A stretch of DNA of 6,052 nucleotides from Caulobacter sp. (lineage in GTDB: Bacteria; Pseudomonadota; Alphaproteobacteria; Caulobacterales; Caulobacteraceae), in contig JACMOF010000407.1 of the NCBI GenBank assembly GCA_014378155.1, positions 1 through 6,052 of the forward strand, in the 5' to 3' direction. The notes under the pieces were generated by a model. The model worked only from the letters and a program-made list of their open reading frames with translations. It searched no databases and was not told the origin of the DNA. Made by a program: the position numbers and the translations under genes. Shown piece by piece: positions 1 through 6,052 of this stretch. Numbering within the stretch: the first letter of the stretch is position 1; each line of letters begins with the position of its first letter.

Positions 1-2343
1 CCCGGCGGCGCGCCGCTGGCCGCCCAGGCCAAGCTGGTCGCTGGCGCCGTTGAAACCAATCCCGCCGCTCAGCGCGCCGGCTTGTCGGCCGCCGCCGATT
101 TGCTGCAGCGTGACCCGAGCCCCCCCATGGCCGCGGCCGAGACCGCCCAGCGCGCCGCCGGCGGCGAGGCCATGGCCGTGGCGGTGGTCGGCTCCACCGC
201 CCCCCTGGCGGTTGCCGGTCGCGACCCGTCAGCCGACTGGATGGTCGCCGCCCGCGCCGCCGCTGCATCGGGCCGTAATGTCTGGATCGGCGCGCCGACC
301 TCCGGCAGGCTCTATGTGGCCGTCGCGACGCCCGTCGGGGGCGGGCGCGGCTTCGTAATCGCCTCCAGCGATCCCTCGCGCCTGATCGCCGCTTCCCCCA
401 AGGGCGCGGCCAGCGCCCTGATGCTGGCCGACGGCCGGATACTGGCCTCCTCCGGCCGACCCATCCAGGGCGCCGCCAACTTGCGCGAGGCCTTCTCCCT
501 ATCGGTCGAGGACGTCAGCGACAGCGCCTCCGCCCTGCGCGGCCAGTCCGCCGATGGCCAGGCGCTGGATGTTGCGGTGCAGCCTCTGGCCCAAGGCGCT
601 CTGTTGGCCGCCGCCAGCGCTCAATCGCGCACCGTGGCCAATGTTGATCGCCAAGTGATGCAAGGCGCGTTCTCGCTGCTGGCCCCGCTGGCCGTTGGCA
701 TCGCTTTGGCCCTGATGTTGATGCTGCAGAGCCGCCGGGTCGAGACCGCGCAGAAGGAGTTTGTCGACAGCGAGCAGCGCTTCCGCCTCGCCGTGGAAGC
801 CGCCCGCTGCGGCATTTGGGAATGGGAGCTGGGCGCCGACCAGGTGTTCATGTCCGACGTCACCGGCGCGATGTTCGGCTGGGGCGGCGGCGGAGTGGTG
901 GGCGGACAGGAGCTGCTGGACCGCGTGTCGGTCGACCATCGCGACAAGCTTCGCCAGGCCCTCGCCAATGCCGCCATGTACGGCGCCTTCGACGTATCGT
1001 TCCGGGTGCCGGGTCGCGACGGAGGTCGCTCGATCTGGGTCGACGCCCGCGGCCAGGGCTTTGGCAAGCCCGGCGAGGACGGCTATTCGCGGATCATCGG
1101 CGTGGCGCTCGATGTCACCGAGGAGCGTCTGGCCCAGGCCCGTGCTCAAGCCGCCGAGAACCGCCTGCGCGACGCCATCGAGAGCGTGTCTGAAGCCTTC
1201 GTGCTGTGGGACCGCCAGGGCCGGCTGCTGATGTGCAACCGTAACTATCGCAACGTCTTCAACCTCGAGCCCAAGCTGCTCAAGCCTGGGGCCCCGCGCA
1301 GCGAGGTCAACCGCTTCGCCGCCCTGGCCATCAAGCACGACCAACCCGCCCCGGACGGCGCCAAGGGCGTGCGCGAGGCCGAGCTGAACGACGGCCGCTG
1401 GATACAGATCAGCGAGCGCCGCACGGCTGAAGGCGGCCTGGTGATGACCGCCGCCGACATCACCGCCATCAAGAACCAGGAAGAAGCCCGCCGCCTGAAT
1501 GAGGAGCAGCTCCAATACGCCGTGACAGGCCTTGAGCGCAGCCAGGAGCAGCTGGCCGAGCTGGCCCGCAAGTACGAGATGGAGAAGGTCAAGGCCGAGG
1601 GCGCCAACAAGGCCAAGAGCGAGTTCCTGGCCAATATGAGCCACGAGTTGCGGACGCCGCTGAACGCCATCAACGGCTTCTCCGAGATCATGATGAACGA
1701 GATGTTCGGCAAGCTCGGCGACGCCCGTTACAAGGGCTACAGCCTCGACATCCACAATTCCGGCCAGCACCTGCTGGCCCTGATCAACGACATCCTCGAC
1801 ATGTCGAAGATCGAGGCCGGCAAGATGAACCTGAAATTTGAGCCGCTGAGCCTGGAGGACGTCACCGAGGACGCCGTGCGCCTGGTGCGCAATCGCGCCG
1901 AGGCCGCCGGCCTGCAGCTGGAGATCGACTTCCCGGCCCTCCCCGAGGTCGAGGCCGACTACCGCGCGGTCAAGCAGGTGCTGCTAAACCTGCTGTCCAA
2001 CGCCATCAAGTTCACGCCCCGCGCCGGCCGTGTCACCGTACGGGCCGAGATGCGCCGTGATCCGCTGGGCGAGCGCGTCCGCGTCTCCGTTATCGACACC
2101 GGCATTGGTATCGCCGCCGAGGATCTGGCCCGCCTGGCCAAGCCGTTCGAGCAGGTCGAGAGCCAACACGCCAAGACCACCCAAGGTACTGGCCTGGGCC
2201 TGGCCCTGACCAAGTCGCTGGTCGAGATGCACGACGGCTCGCTGGAAATGACCAGCGCCCCGGGCGAGGGCACCACGGTCAGCTTCGTGCTGCCGATCAA
2301 CCAGGGCGGTCTGTCGTCCCTGCGCGACTTCGCGGCGGCGTGA
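1..2343 (+). CDS. pleC: PleC, polar sensor histidine kinase/phosphatase (5'-partial)
   Basis: The frame is open from base 1, so the start is upstream; 780 residues are visible, numbered here from base 1. Order: extracytoplasmic sensor region (about 1-220), membrane segment (about 223-242), PAS domain (about 261-375), second PAS (about 388-490), a charged, probably coiled-coil linker (about 496-538), HisKA dimerisation domain with phospho-acceptor His548 in SHELRTPLNA, then the HATPase domain: N box Asn667 (LLSNAIKF), G1 DTGIGI 699-704, F box KPFEQ 714-718, G2 GTGLGLAL 729-736. It ends 232 residues after the His, as I recall for C. crescentus PleC (842 aa, His610); that leaves 62 residues outside the window. 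In Caulobacter, PleC is an inner-membrane enzyme at the flagellated pole. It acts as phosphatase or kinase on DivK and PleD and so steers CtrA activity and development. All catalytic boxes are intact. A different PleC/DivJ-family kinase is possible but less likely. Confidence 0.86.
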   Translation, partial: PGGAPLAAQAKLVAGAVETNPAAQRAGLSAAADLLQRDPSPPMAAAETAQRAAGGEAMAVAVVGSTAPLAVAGRDPSADWMVAARAAAASGRNVWIGAPTSGRLYVAVATPVGGGRGFVIASSDPSRLIAASPKGAASALMLADGRILASSGRPIQGAANLREAFSLSVEDVSDSASALRGQSADGQALDVAVQPLAQGALLAAASAQSRTVANVDRQVMQGAFSLLAPLAVGIALALMLMLQSRRVETAQKEFVDSEQRFRLAVEAARCGIWEWELGADQVFMSDVTGAMFGWGGGGVVGGQELLDRVSVDHRDKLRQALANAAMYGAFDVSFRVPGRDGGRSIWVDARGQGFGKPGEDGYSRIIGVALDVTEERLAQARAQAAENRLRDAIESVSEAFVLWDRQGRLLMCNRNYRNVFNLEPKLLKPGAPRSEVNRFAALAIKHDQPAPDGAKGVREAELNDGRWIQISERRTAEGGLVMTAADITAIKNQEEARRLNEEQLQYAVTGLERSQEQLAELARKYEMEKVKAEGANKAKSEFLANMSHELRTPLNAINGFSEIMMNEMFGKLGDARYKGYSLDIHNSGQHLLALINDILDMSKIEAGKMNLKFEPLSLEDVTEDAVRLVRNRAEAAGLQLEIDFPALPEVEADYRAVKQVLLNLLSNAIKFTPRAGRVTVRAEMRRDPLGERVRVSVIDTGIGIAAEDLARLAKPFEQVESQHAKTTQGTGLGLALTKSLVEMHDGSLEMTSAPGEGTTVSFVLPINQGGLSSLRDFAAA

Positions 2344-2350
2344 TCCGGGC

Positions 2351-2671
2351 TTGAAGAAGGTGCTGTTCGTCTGCAGCCAGAACAAGCTGCGCAGCCCCAC
2401 GGCCGAGCAGGTGTTCTCGACCTGGCCGGACCTGGAAGTCTCTTCGGCCGGCACCAATAATGACGCCAAAAACCCGCTGACGGGTGAGCTGGTGGCCTGG
2501 GCGGACGTGATCTTCGTGATGGAGAAAGCCCATCGCAACAAGCTGGCCAAGCGCTTCAAGCGCCAGCTGAAGGCGCGGCTGGTTTGCCTGGATATTCCAG
2601 ATGACTACGCCTTCATGGATTCCGCGCTGGTGAGCTTGCTGCGGGCCAGGGTCGTACCCTACCTGCGCTGA
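2351..2671 (+). CDS. Low-molecular-weight protein tyrosine phosphatase-like protein (COG4551-type)
   Basis: A 106-residue protein with the fold signature of low-molecular-weight phosphatases. A first beta strand (KKVLFV) runs into the phosphate loop C8-x5-R14-S15 (CSQNKLRS). Then come SSAGT at 31-35, ADVIFVME at 51-58, and PDDY at 83-86, the likely equivalent of the DPY general-acid motif. It is shorter than classical LMW-PTPs (about 150 aa) but fits the small COG4551 type, which ends in a helix like [10 protein letters not shown]. The second Cys often found just before the loop Arg is Leu13, so the usual redox pair is absent. The start is TTG at 2351, chosen because the beta strand before the loop needs it; no clear Shine-Dalgarno sequence is visible. 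With only 7 nt after the pleC stop, translation is probably coupled to pleC. Cytoplasmic; substrate unknown, and a phosphotyrosine substrate is only the family expectation. Confidence 0.8.
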   Translation: MKKVLFVCSQNKLRSPTAEQVFSTWPDLEVSSAGTNNDAKNPLTGELVAWADVIFVMEKAHRNKLAKRFKRQLKARLVCLDIPDDYAFMDSALVSLLRARVVPYLR

Positions 2672-2808
2672 GCGTTATCGCATTCGTCGCCAGCGTCAAT
2701 GAGCTAACTCTCGAGCGGCGCAATGGCTATTCCTGGTTCAATACCAGCCCGAAAAAGGCGCTTGAGGCCTATGCCACCTGGAAAAAGGCCCATTCTGCGG
2801 CGAGGTGA
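2671..2808 (+). pseudogene. Possible 3' remnant of an unidentified gene (no start codon)
   Basis: In the pleC frame, the DNA is open from 2605 to the TGA at 2806-2808. The part after the phosphatase stop reads like a protein tail of 45 residues. It contains [17 protein letters not shown] followed by a lysine-rich helical end, and 31 of its 45 codons end in G or C. The open frame contains no ATG, GTG or TTG before this region, so it cannot be a normal free-standing gene. I do not recognise the family. The overlapping ATG frame from 2723 is Pro/Arg-rich and looks like a shadow. This could be the end of a gene whose front was deleted, or a chance open frame. Confidence 0.33.
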
Positions 2809-2881
2809 AGCTCCGTCACAAACCCTTGGCCAAATTCACGCCGAAGTGTCGCAACCTTCGCCTAACACCCCCTCCAACACG

Positions 2882-2897
2882 CGTCCGCAATCGGACG
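2882..2897 (+). promoter_or_regulatory. Leader hairpin before the TonB receptor
   Basis: A perfect 6-bp inverted repeat, CGTCCG (2882-2887) and CGGACG (2892-2897) with loop CAAT, ends 5 nt before the ribosome binding site of the receptor. In RNA it could form a small stem that keeps the ribosome site open or serves as a protein or RNA contact. A GANTC site (GACTC, 2897-2901) overlaps its right arm. The function is inferred from position only. Confidence 0.35.
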
Positions 2898-2902
2898 ACT
2901 CT

Positions 2903-2909
2903 GGAGGGG
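2903..2909 (+). promoter_or_regulatory. Ribosome binding site of the TonB receptor
   Basis: GGAGGGG lies 4 nt before the ATG at 2914, with the GGAGG core 6 nt before it. It is by far the strongest Shine-Dalgarno sequence in the window. It fixes the receptor start at the ATG that opens a textbook signal peptide, and suggests high translation. Confidence 0.75.
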
Positions 2910-2913
2910 TTCC

Positions 2914-5331
2914 ATGTCCAAGATTTTCAATCGGAAAGCGCTGCTGGCCGCCTGCGCGTTGGGTACGTTAACGCTGGTTACCGCCGCCAACGCCGCCGAA
3001 ACCGCAGCAACCGTGCCGGCCGCGGAGCCCAACGACATCAACGCCGTCGAGCAGGTGCTGGTCACCAGCCTATCGACCACCCGCTCGGCCGTGCAGCTAT
3101 CTGGTTCGGAAATGCAGAAGATCCTGCCAGGCCTGTCGCCAATGAAAGCCATCCAGACCCTGCCGGGGGTGATGTATGTCACCGCCGATCCCTGGGGCAA
3201 CAACGAGCAGAACACCTCGTTGTTCATCCATGGATTCAACGGTCAACAGTTGGGCTACACGCTCGACGGCGTGCCGCTGGGCGACCAGAGCTACGGCAAC
3301 TACAACGGCCTGTCGCCGCAGCGCGCGGTGATTAGCGAAGTGGTCGGCAAGGTCATCCTGTCGTCAGGCGCCGGCGCGCTGGGCACCGCCTCGACCAGCA
3401 ACCTGGGCGGCGCGATCGAGACCTTCAGCAACGACCCGCGCGCCGAATTCGGCGGACAGTTCAACCAGACGCTGGGCAGCTACGACACCAGCCGCACCTT
3501 CGTGCGCCTCGACACGGGCGCGTTCGCCGGGAACAACAGCCTCTATCTCGCCTACGCCCATCAGAAAGCTCGCGCCTGGGACTTCAACGGCAAGCAGGGC
3601 GGCGACCAGGCCAACCTGAAATACGTGAACGACGGCGAGCACGGCAAGCTGACCTTCTACCTGTCCTATTCGGACAAGATCGAACCGAACGAGGACGGCA
3701 CCACCCGCTATTTCCCCAGTCGCGCAAATCGGCCGACGGACGCCTACCAGCCCTATACCCGCCCGTTCCTTTATCCGGACTTCGCCGCCGCCCTGGCTTA
3801 TCTGGACGCAGCCGGCAACTATCCGGCTTCGCAGGGCGACAACTATCGCAACTATTTCAGCGCCGCCCAGCGCAAAGACTATCTCACCTACATCAAGTAT
3901 GACGCCAAGCTGAGCGACAACGTCACCTGGTCGAACCAAGTCTACTATCATGACGACCACGGCCGCGGCATCGTCGCCGGCCCGATCCGGGTGGCGGGCC
4001 TGCCGAACCTGTTCAACTTCTACTTCCCGGGCCAAGACCTGAAGAAGGTGTTTGGTAATTCGGGTTTCGCCACCCGCACCACCGAGTACCAGATCGACCG
4101 CGTGGGCGGCATCTCGACCCTGAACGCCACGTTCGGCGAGCACCAGATCGAGGCCGGGTTCTGGTACGAGCACAACAAGTCGTCGGCCTATCGCCGCTGG
4201 TACCCGTTCGACGTCAACCATCCGACCTCGCCCTATGACGTGCCCACCGGCTGGCTGATCACCCAGTACGGCAGCGAGATCGACAACAAGGTCTACCAGT
4301 TCCACGTCCAGGATCAGTGGCGCATCCGCGAGAACCTGGTGTTGCAGGGCGGCTTCAAGAGCAGCGTGCAGGACGCGACCGGCGCGGTGGCGGTGCAGCC
4401 CATCGTCGGTTCGCTGGTCAACTCGATCGGCCTGCCGGTCGGCAACATCAAGACCAAGGAATGGTTCCTGCCCCAGATCGGCGCGGTGTGGACCGCTTCG
4501 ACGGGCGACGAGTTGTTCGTCAACATCCAGAAGAACCTGCGCCACTTCCAGACCTATGGTGGTGGCGGCCTGTCGCCGTTCAGCCTGGGCAGCCAGGCGG
4601 CGTTCGACCAGTTCAAGAAGAGCGCCGACCCGGAGACCGCCTGGACCTACGAGGCCGGCCTACGGGGCAAGCGCGAGATCGCGTTCGGCCCGTTCACCGC
4701 GATCGACGGCCAAGTGAGCGTTTATCACACCGACTTCAGCAACCGCCTGCTGGGCGTGGCCCCTTCGGCGGCCGCGATTTCGATCATCGGCGGCGCGGCG
4801 ATCGTCCAGAACGTGGGCAGCGTCAAGACCGACGGCGTCGACGTGGCCGCCACCCTGCACATCGGCGAACACTTCTCGTTCTACAACGCGCTTTCGTACA
4901 ACCGCTCGGTCTATCAGGACGACTACACCAGCGGCTCGACCACGATTGGCGGCGTCATCACCCCGACCGTCGTGCACATCGCCGACAAGAAGGTGCCCGG
5001 CAGCCCCGAATGGCTAAACAAGTTCGTGGCCACCGGCAATTTCGGCAATTTTGAAATCCAGGTGATCGGCGACTTCGTCGGCGACCGCTTCGCCACTTAC
5101 ACCAACGACCTGAAGGTCAACAGCTACATGCTGTACAGCCTGCAGGTCAGCTATGACTTTGAGACCCCGGCCAGCTGGCCGGTGAAGGGCCTGAAGCTGA
5201 GCGGCAACGTCACCAACCTGACCGACGAGGAGGGCGACCTGAACGTCACCGTCTCGCAACCGGCTGGCAGCTACAGCACCTTCCCCATCCCGCCGATCCA
5301 GGGTTTCGTCACCCTGTCCACGCGGTTCTAG
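2914..5331 (+). CDS. TonB-dependent outer-membrane receptor, substrate unknown
   Basis: A complete protein of 805 residues. Residues 1-27 form a Sec signal peptide: basic start (KIFNRK), hydrophobic core, and an ANA cleavage site before A28-E29. A TonB-box-like VEQVLVT lies at 45-51. The plug spans roughly 55-175, with LPGV (83-86), IHGFN (105-109), the LDGVPLGD motif (117-124) and the plug end GGAIETFS (165-172). The rest is the beta barrel, rich in alternating aromatic and polar residues; it has the usual PETAWTYEAGLRG segment and NVTNLTDEEG near the end, and finishes in a terminal Phe (STRF) as expected for outer-membrane assembly. The only Cys is in the signal peptide. Such receptors import scarce nutrients using TonB-ExbB-ExbD energy. 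There is no N-terminal signalling extension and no neighbouring sigma factor, enzyme or transporter, so the substrate cannot be named. It has its own strong ribosome site and probably its own promoter. Confidence 0.93.
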   Translation: MSKIFNRKALLAACALGTLTLVTAANAAETAATVPAAEPNDINAVEQVLVTSLSTTRSAVQLSGSEMQKILPGLSPMKAIQTLPGVMYVTADPWGNNEQNTSLFIHGFNGQQLGYTLDGVPLGDQSYGNYNGLSPQRAVISEVVGKVILSSGAGALGTASTSNLGGAIETFSNDPRAEFGGQFNQTLGSYDTSRTFVRLDTGAFAGNNSLYLAYAHQKARAWDFNGKQGGDQANLKYVNDGEHGKLTFYLSYSDKIEPNEDGTTRYFPSRANRPTDAYQPYTRPFLYPDFAAALAYLDAAGNYPASQGDNYRNYFSAAQRKDYLTYIKYDAKLSDNVTWSNQVYYHDDHGRGIVAGPIRVAGLPNLFNFYFPGQDLKKVFGNSGFATRTTEYQIDRVGGISTLNATFGEHQIEAGFWYEHNKSSAYRRWYPFDVNHPTSPYDVPTGWLITQYGSEIDNKVYQFHVQDQWRIRENLVLQGGFKSSVQDATGAVAVQPIVGSLVNSIGLPVGNIKTKEWFLPQIGAVWTASTGDELFVNIQKNLRHFQTYGGGGLSPFSLGSQAAFDQFKKSADPETAWTYEAGLRGKREIAFGPFTAIDGQVSVYHTDFSNRLLGVAPSAAAISIIGGAAIVQNVGSVKTDGVDVAATLHIGEHFSFYNALSYNRSVYQDDYTSGSTTIGGVITPTVVHIADKKVPGSPEWLNKFVATGNFGNFEIQVIGDFVGDRFATYTNDLKVNSYMLYSLQVSYDFETPASWPVKGLKLSGNVTNLTDEEGDLNVTVSQPAGSYSTFPIPPIQGFVTLSTRF

Positions 5332-5339
5332 AGACGGGC

Positions 5340-5378
5340 GACTCGCCGCCTTTTCTTCTCCCCTTTCCGGGGCGAGTC
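5340..5378. repeat. Inverted repeat with a GANTC site in each arm
   Basis: GACTCGCC (5340-5347) and GGCGAGTC (5371-5378) are perfect 8-bp complements around a 23-nt, mostly pyrimidine spacer. Each arm contains a GANTC sequence, the target of the cell-cycle methylase CcrM in Caulobacter. It starts 8 nt after the receptor stop. A smaller alternative stem, CCCC (5360-5363) with GGGG (5369-5372), shares the right arm. It may form an mRNA 3' end structure or a protein site; no function is proven. Confidence 0.4.
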
Positions 5379-5395
5379 ACGCCTGCATCGAGCGG

Positions 5396-5424
5396 CCCGG
5401 ACCTGGTCCGGGGCGCCTTTCGTT
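5396..5424 (+). terminator. Putative terminator of the TonB receptor transcript
   Basis: CCCGGACC (5396-5403) and GGTCCGGG (5405-5412) are perfect complements around a single T. As RNA this gives a 7-bp, GC-rich stem with a three-base loop, followed by GCGCCTTTCGTT. The T-run is short for a classic intrinsic terminator. High-GC alphaproteobacteria often have weak T-runs, and the place, 65 nt after the receptor stop, fits. Confidence 0.45.
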
Positions 5425-5436
5425 CGGAACGCAAAG
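5417..5436. repeat. Bulged palindrome, possible operator
   Basis: CTTTCGTTC (5417-5425) and GAACGCAAAG (5427-5436) are complementary around a central G, with one extra C in the right arm. It directly follows the terminator-like hairpin and lies about 80 bp before the GST-like gene. It could be a repressor site for that gene or an extra stem of the terminator. No regulator gene is visible nearby. Confidence 0.25.
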
Positions 5437-5478
5437 CAGCAGATTTCGCCTTCCGCCGCTTTGTGCCGGGCTTGGCAA

Positions 5479-5515
5479 ATGGTGAGGTCAAGGCCTCAGC
5501 AGAGAGACCTCCCAT
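5479..5515 (+). promoter_or_regulatory. Possible start-codon-sequestering stem of the GST-like gene
   Basis: ATGG and GAGGTC (5479-5482, 5484-5489, with T5483 bulged) can pair with GACCTCCCAT (5506-5515), giving 10 base pairs around a 16-nt loop. The right arm includes the A and T of the ATG at 5514. The weak purine-rich ribosome site (AGAGAGA, 5501-5507) lies mainly in the loop. In mRNA this fold would mask the start codon. It could also be a chance pairing in GC-rich DNA. Confidence 0.35.
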
Positions 5516-5990
5516 GTCCCTGACCCTGCACATGCAGCCGCTGGCCTCTTGCTGCTGGAAGGTTCTGATCGCGTTCTATGAGAACGACACGCCGTTCGAG
5601 GCAAAAATCGTTGATCTAAGTGACCCGGCCGAGACAGCGGCGTTCCAGGCGCTGTGGCCGACCAGCAAGATGCCTTTGCTGCGTGACGACGCGCGGGATC
5701 AGACTGTGCGGGAGACGCCGGTCATCATCGAATATCTACAGACGTGGTCTCCGGGTCCGGTCCGCTTCATCCCCGGCGGGGCAGAGGCCGCGCTGGACGT
5801 GCGCCTGATGGATCGCCTGTTCGACCTCTATGTCCAGGAGCCGATGCAGAAGATCGTCGGCGACCAGATCAGGCCGGCTGTCGCCAAGGATTCCTACTGC
5901 GTGGCCCAAGCTCCCGCTCAGTTGGCGATGGCCTATGACCTGATCGAGGCGCGCCTGGCGGATCGGCCCTGGGCGGCGGGCGAGGTTTGA
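5514..5990 (+). CDS. Glutathione S-transferase-like protein, cut short by an in-frame TGA
   Basis: The readable part is 158 residues; complete bacterial GSTs usually have 200-230. The N-terminal thioredoxin-like domain (about 3-78) has LASCCWKV (10-17) at the place of the catalytic Ser/Cys, the cis-Pro of KMPLL (Pro54), and E67-T68 of ETPVIIEYL, the usual Glu-Ser/Thr contact for the glutamyl part of glutathione. The alpha-helical C-terminal domain starts near residue 90 and stops after RPWAAGEV. At that point GSTs normally continue with an aromatic residue and a LAD motif. After the TGA (5988-5990) the same frame reads GLADCAAASALFYADRVVPL, so the break is a nonsense codon without net frameshift. 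The ATG at 5514 is preferred to the GTG at 5463 because the first beta strand begins right after it. Cytoplasmic; substrate unknown. As it stands, the product lacks the end of its C-terminal domain and is probably inactive or unstable. Confidence 0.82.
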   Translation: MSLTLHMQPLASCCWKVLIAFYENDTPFEAKIVDLSDPAETAAFQALWPTSKMPLLRDDARDQTVRETPVIIEYLQTWSPGPVRFIPGGAEAALDVRLMDRLFDLYVQEPMQKIVGDQIRPAVAKDSYCVAQAPAQLAMAYDLIEARLADRPWAAGEV

Positions 5991-6052
5991 GGACTAGCCG
6001 ACTGCGCCGCCGCTTCGGCACTGTTCTATGCCGACAGGGTGGTGCCGCTGGC
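5991..6052 (+). pseudogene. Continuation of the GST C-terminal domain past the TGA (3'-partial)
   Basis: Directly after the stop, the same frame codes for 20 more residues with the GST C-terminal pattern: LADCAAA matches the conserved S/T-x-A-D-helix region near the N-capping Asp, followed by ALFYADRVVPL. The frame is still open at the window edge. No start codon close to the TGA would make this a separate gene. It is the rest of the preceding gene, separated by a nonsense mutation, a sequencing error or, much less likely, stop readthrough. Confidence 0.7.

Noticed and set aside
499..1770. Long open frame of 423 codons on the - strand inside pleC
   Set aside because: It lies fully antisense to conserved PAS and kinase coding sequence. 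Its product is a low-complexity Ala/Gly/Leu/His-rich chain without a recognisable motif, as is common opposite high-GC genes.
2723..2971. Small + strand frame with an ATG in the intergenic region
   Set aside because: The product is Pro/Arg-rich, has no ribosome site, and runs out of frame into the receptor signal peptide. The neighbouring frame looks more protein-like.
2966..2981. TTAA...TTAC resembling a CtrA site (TTAA-N7-TTAA)
   Set aside because: The spacing is 6 rather than 7, the second half is imperfect, and it lies inside the signal-peptide coding region.
3364..4545. Long open frame of 393 codons on the - strand inside the TonB receptor
   Set aside because: Antisense to clear barrel sequence. 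The product is Val/Ala/Arg/Gly-rich without domain motifs; it results from codon bias.
5472..5477. TTGGCA as a -35 element for the GST-like gene
   Set aside because: No acceptable -10 element follows at a suitable distance before the start codon.
5463..5513. GTG at 5463 as an upstream start of the GST-like gene
   Set aside because: It would add 17 residues not expected before the first beta strand of a GST. The ATG at 5514 fits the family start better.
5988..5990. TGA read as selenocysteine in the GST-like gene
   Set aside because: The position normally holds a non-catalytic, probably aromatic residue, and I see no clear selenocysteine-insertion hairpin just after it. A mutation or sequencing error is simpler.

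Overview
The window is GC-rich alphaproteobacterial DNA, most likely from Caulobacter or a close relative. The first gene is the 3' part of a sensor histidine kinase that matches PleC, the polar kinase/phosphatase of Caulobacter development. The distance from its phospho-accepting His to the C-terminus is 232 residues. That is the spacing I recall for C. crescentus PleC (842 aa, His610). The long TonB-dependent receptor also fits, since this group carries many of them.

Layout, all genes on the + strand. (1) 1-2343: pleC, open at the left edge, so its N-terminus (first membrane segment and start) lies outside the window. (2) 2351-2671: a small low-molecular-weight protein tyrosine phosphatase-like protein, 7 nt after the pleC stop, so probably co-transcribed. 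(3) 2672-2913: a 242-bp intergenic stretch. Its first half is an open, coding-like frame without a start codon (possible gene remnant). Its second half is the leader of the next gene, with a small hairpin directly before a strong Shine-Dalgarno sequence. I see no convincing sigma-70-type or CtrA-type promoter in it. (4) 2914-5331: a complete 805-aa TonB-dependent outer-membrane receptor with signal peptide, plug and barrel; substrate unknown. (5) 5332-5513: a 182-bp intergenic stretch dense in inverted repeats: a GANTC-containing repeat, a terminator-like hairpin, a bulged palindrome, and a stem that would pair the next start codon. (6) 5514-right edge: a glutathione S-transferase-like gene interrupted by an in-frame TGA at 5988-5990. 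The same frame continues with family-like sequence to the window end, so the gene is probably broken, or the base call is wrong.

Only the first two genes look like an operon: a signalling kinase with a small phosphatase behind it. The receptor and the GST-like gene look like separate transcription units. I find no mobile element, CRISPR array, tRNA or rRNA. The most notable observations are the interrupted GST, the possible start-codon-sequestering hairpin before it, the orphan coding-like tail after the phosphatase, and the pleC-phosphatase pairing. I see no convincing wholly new system.
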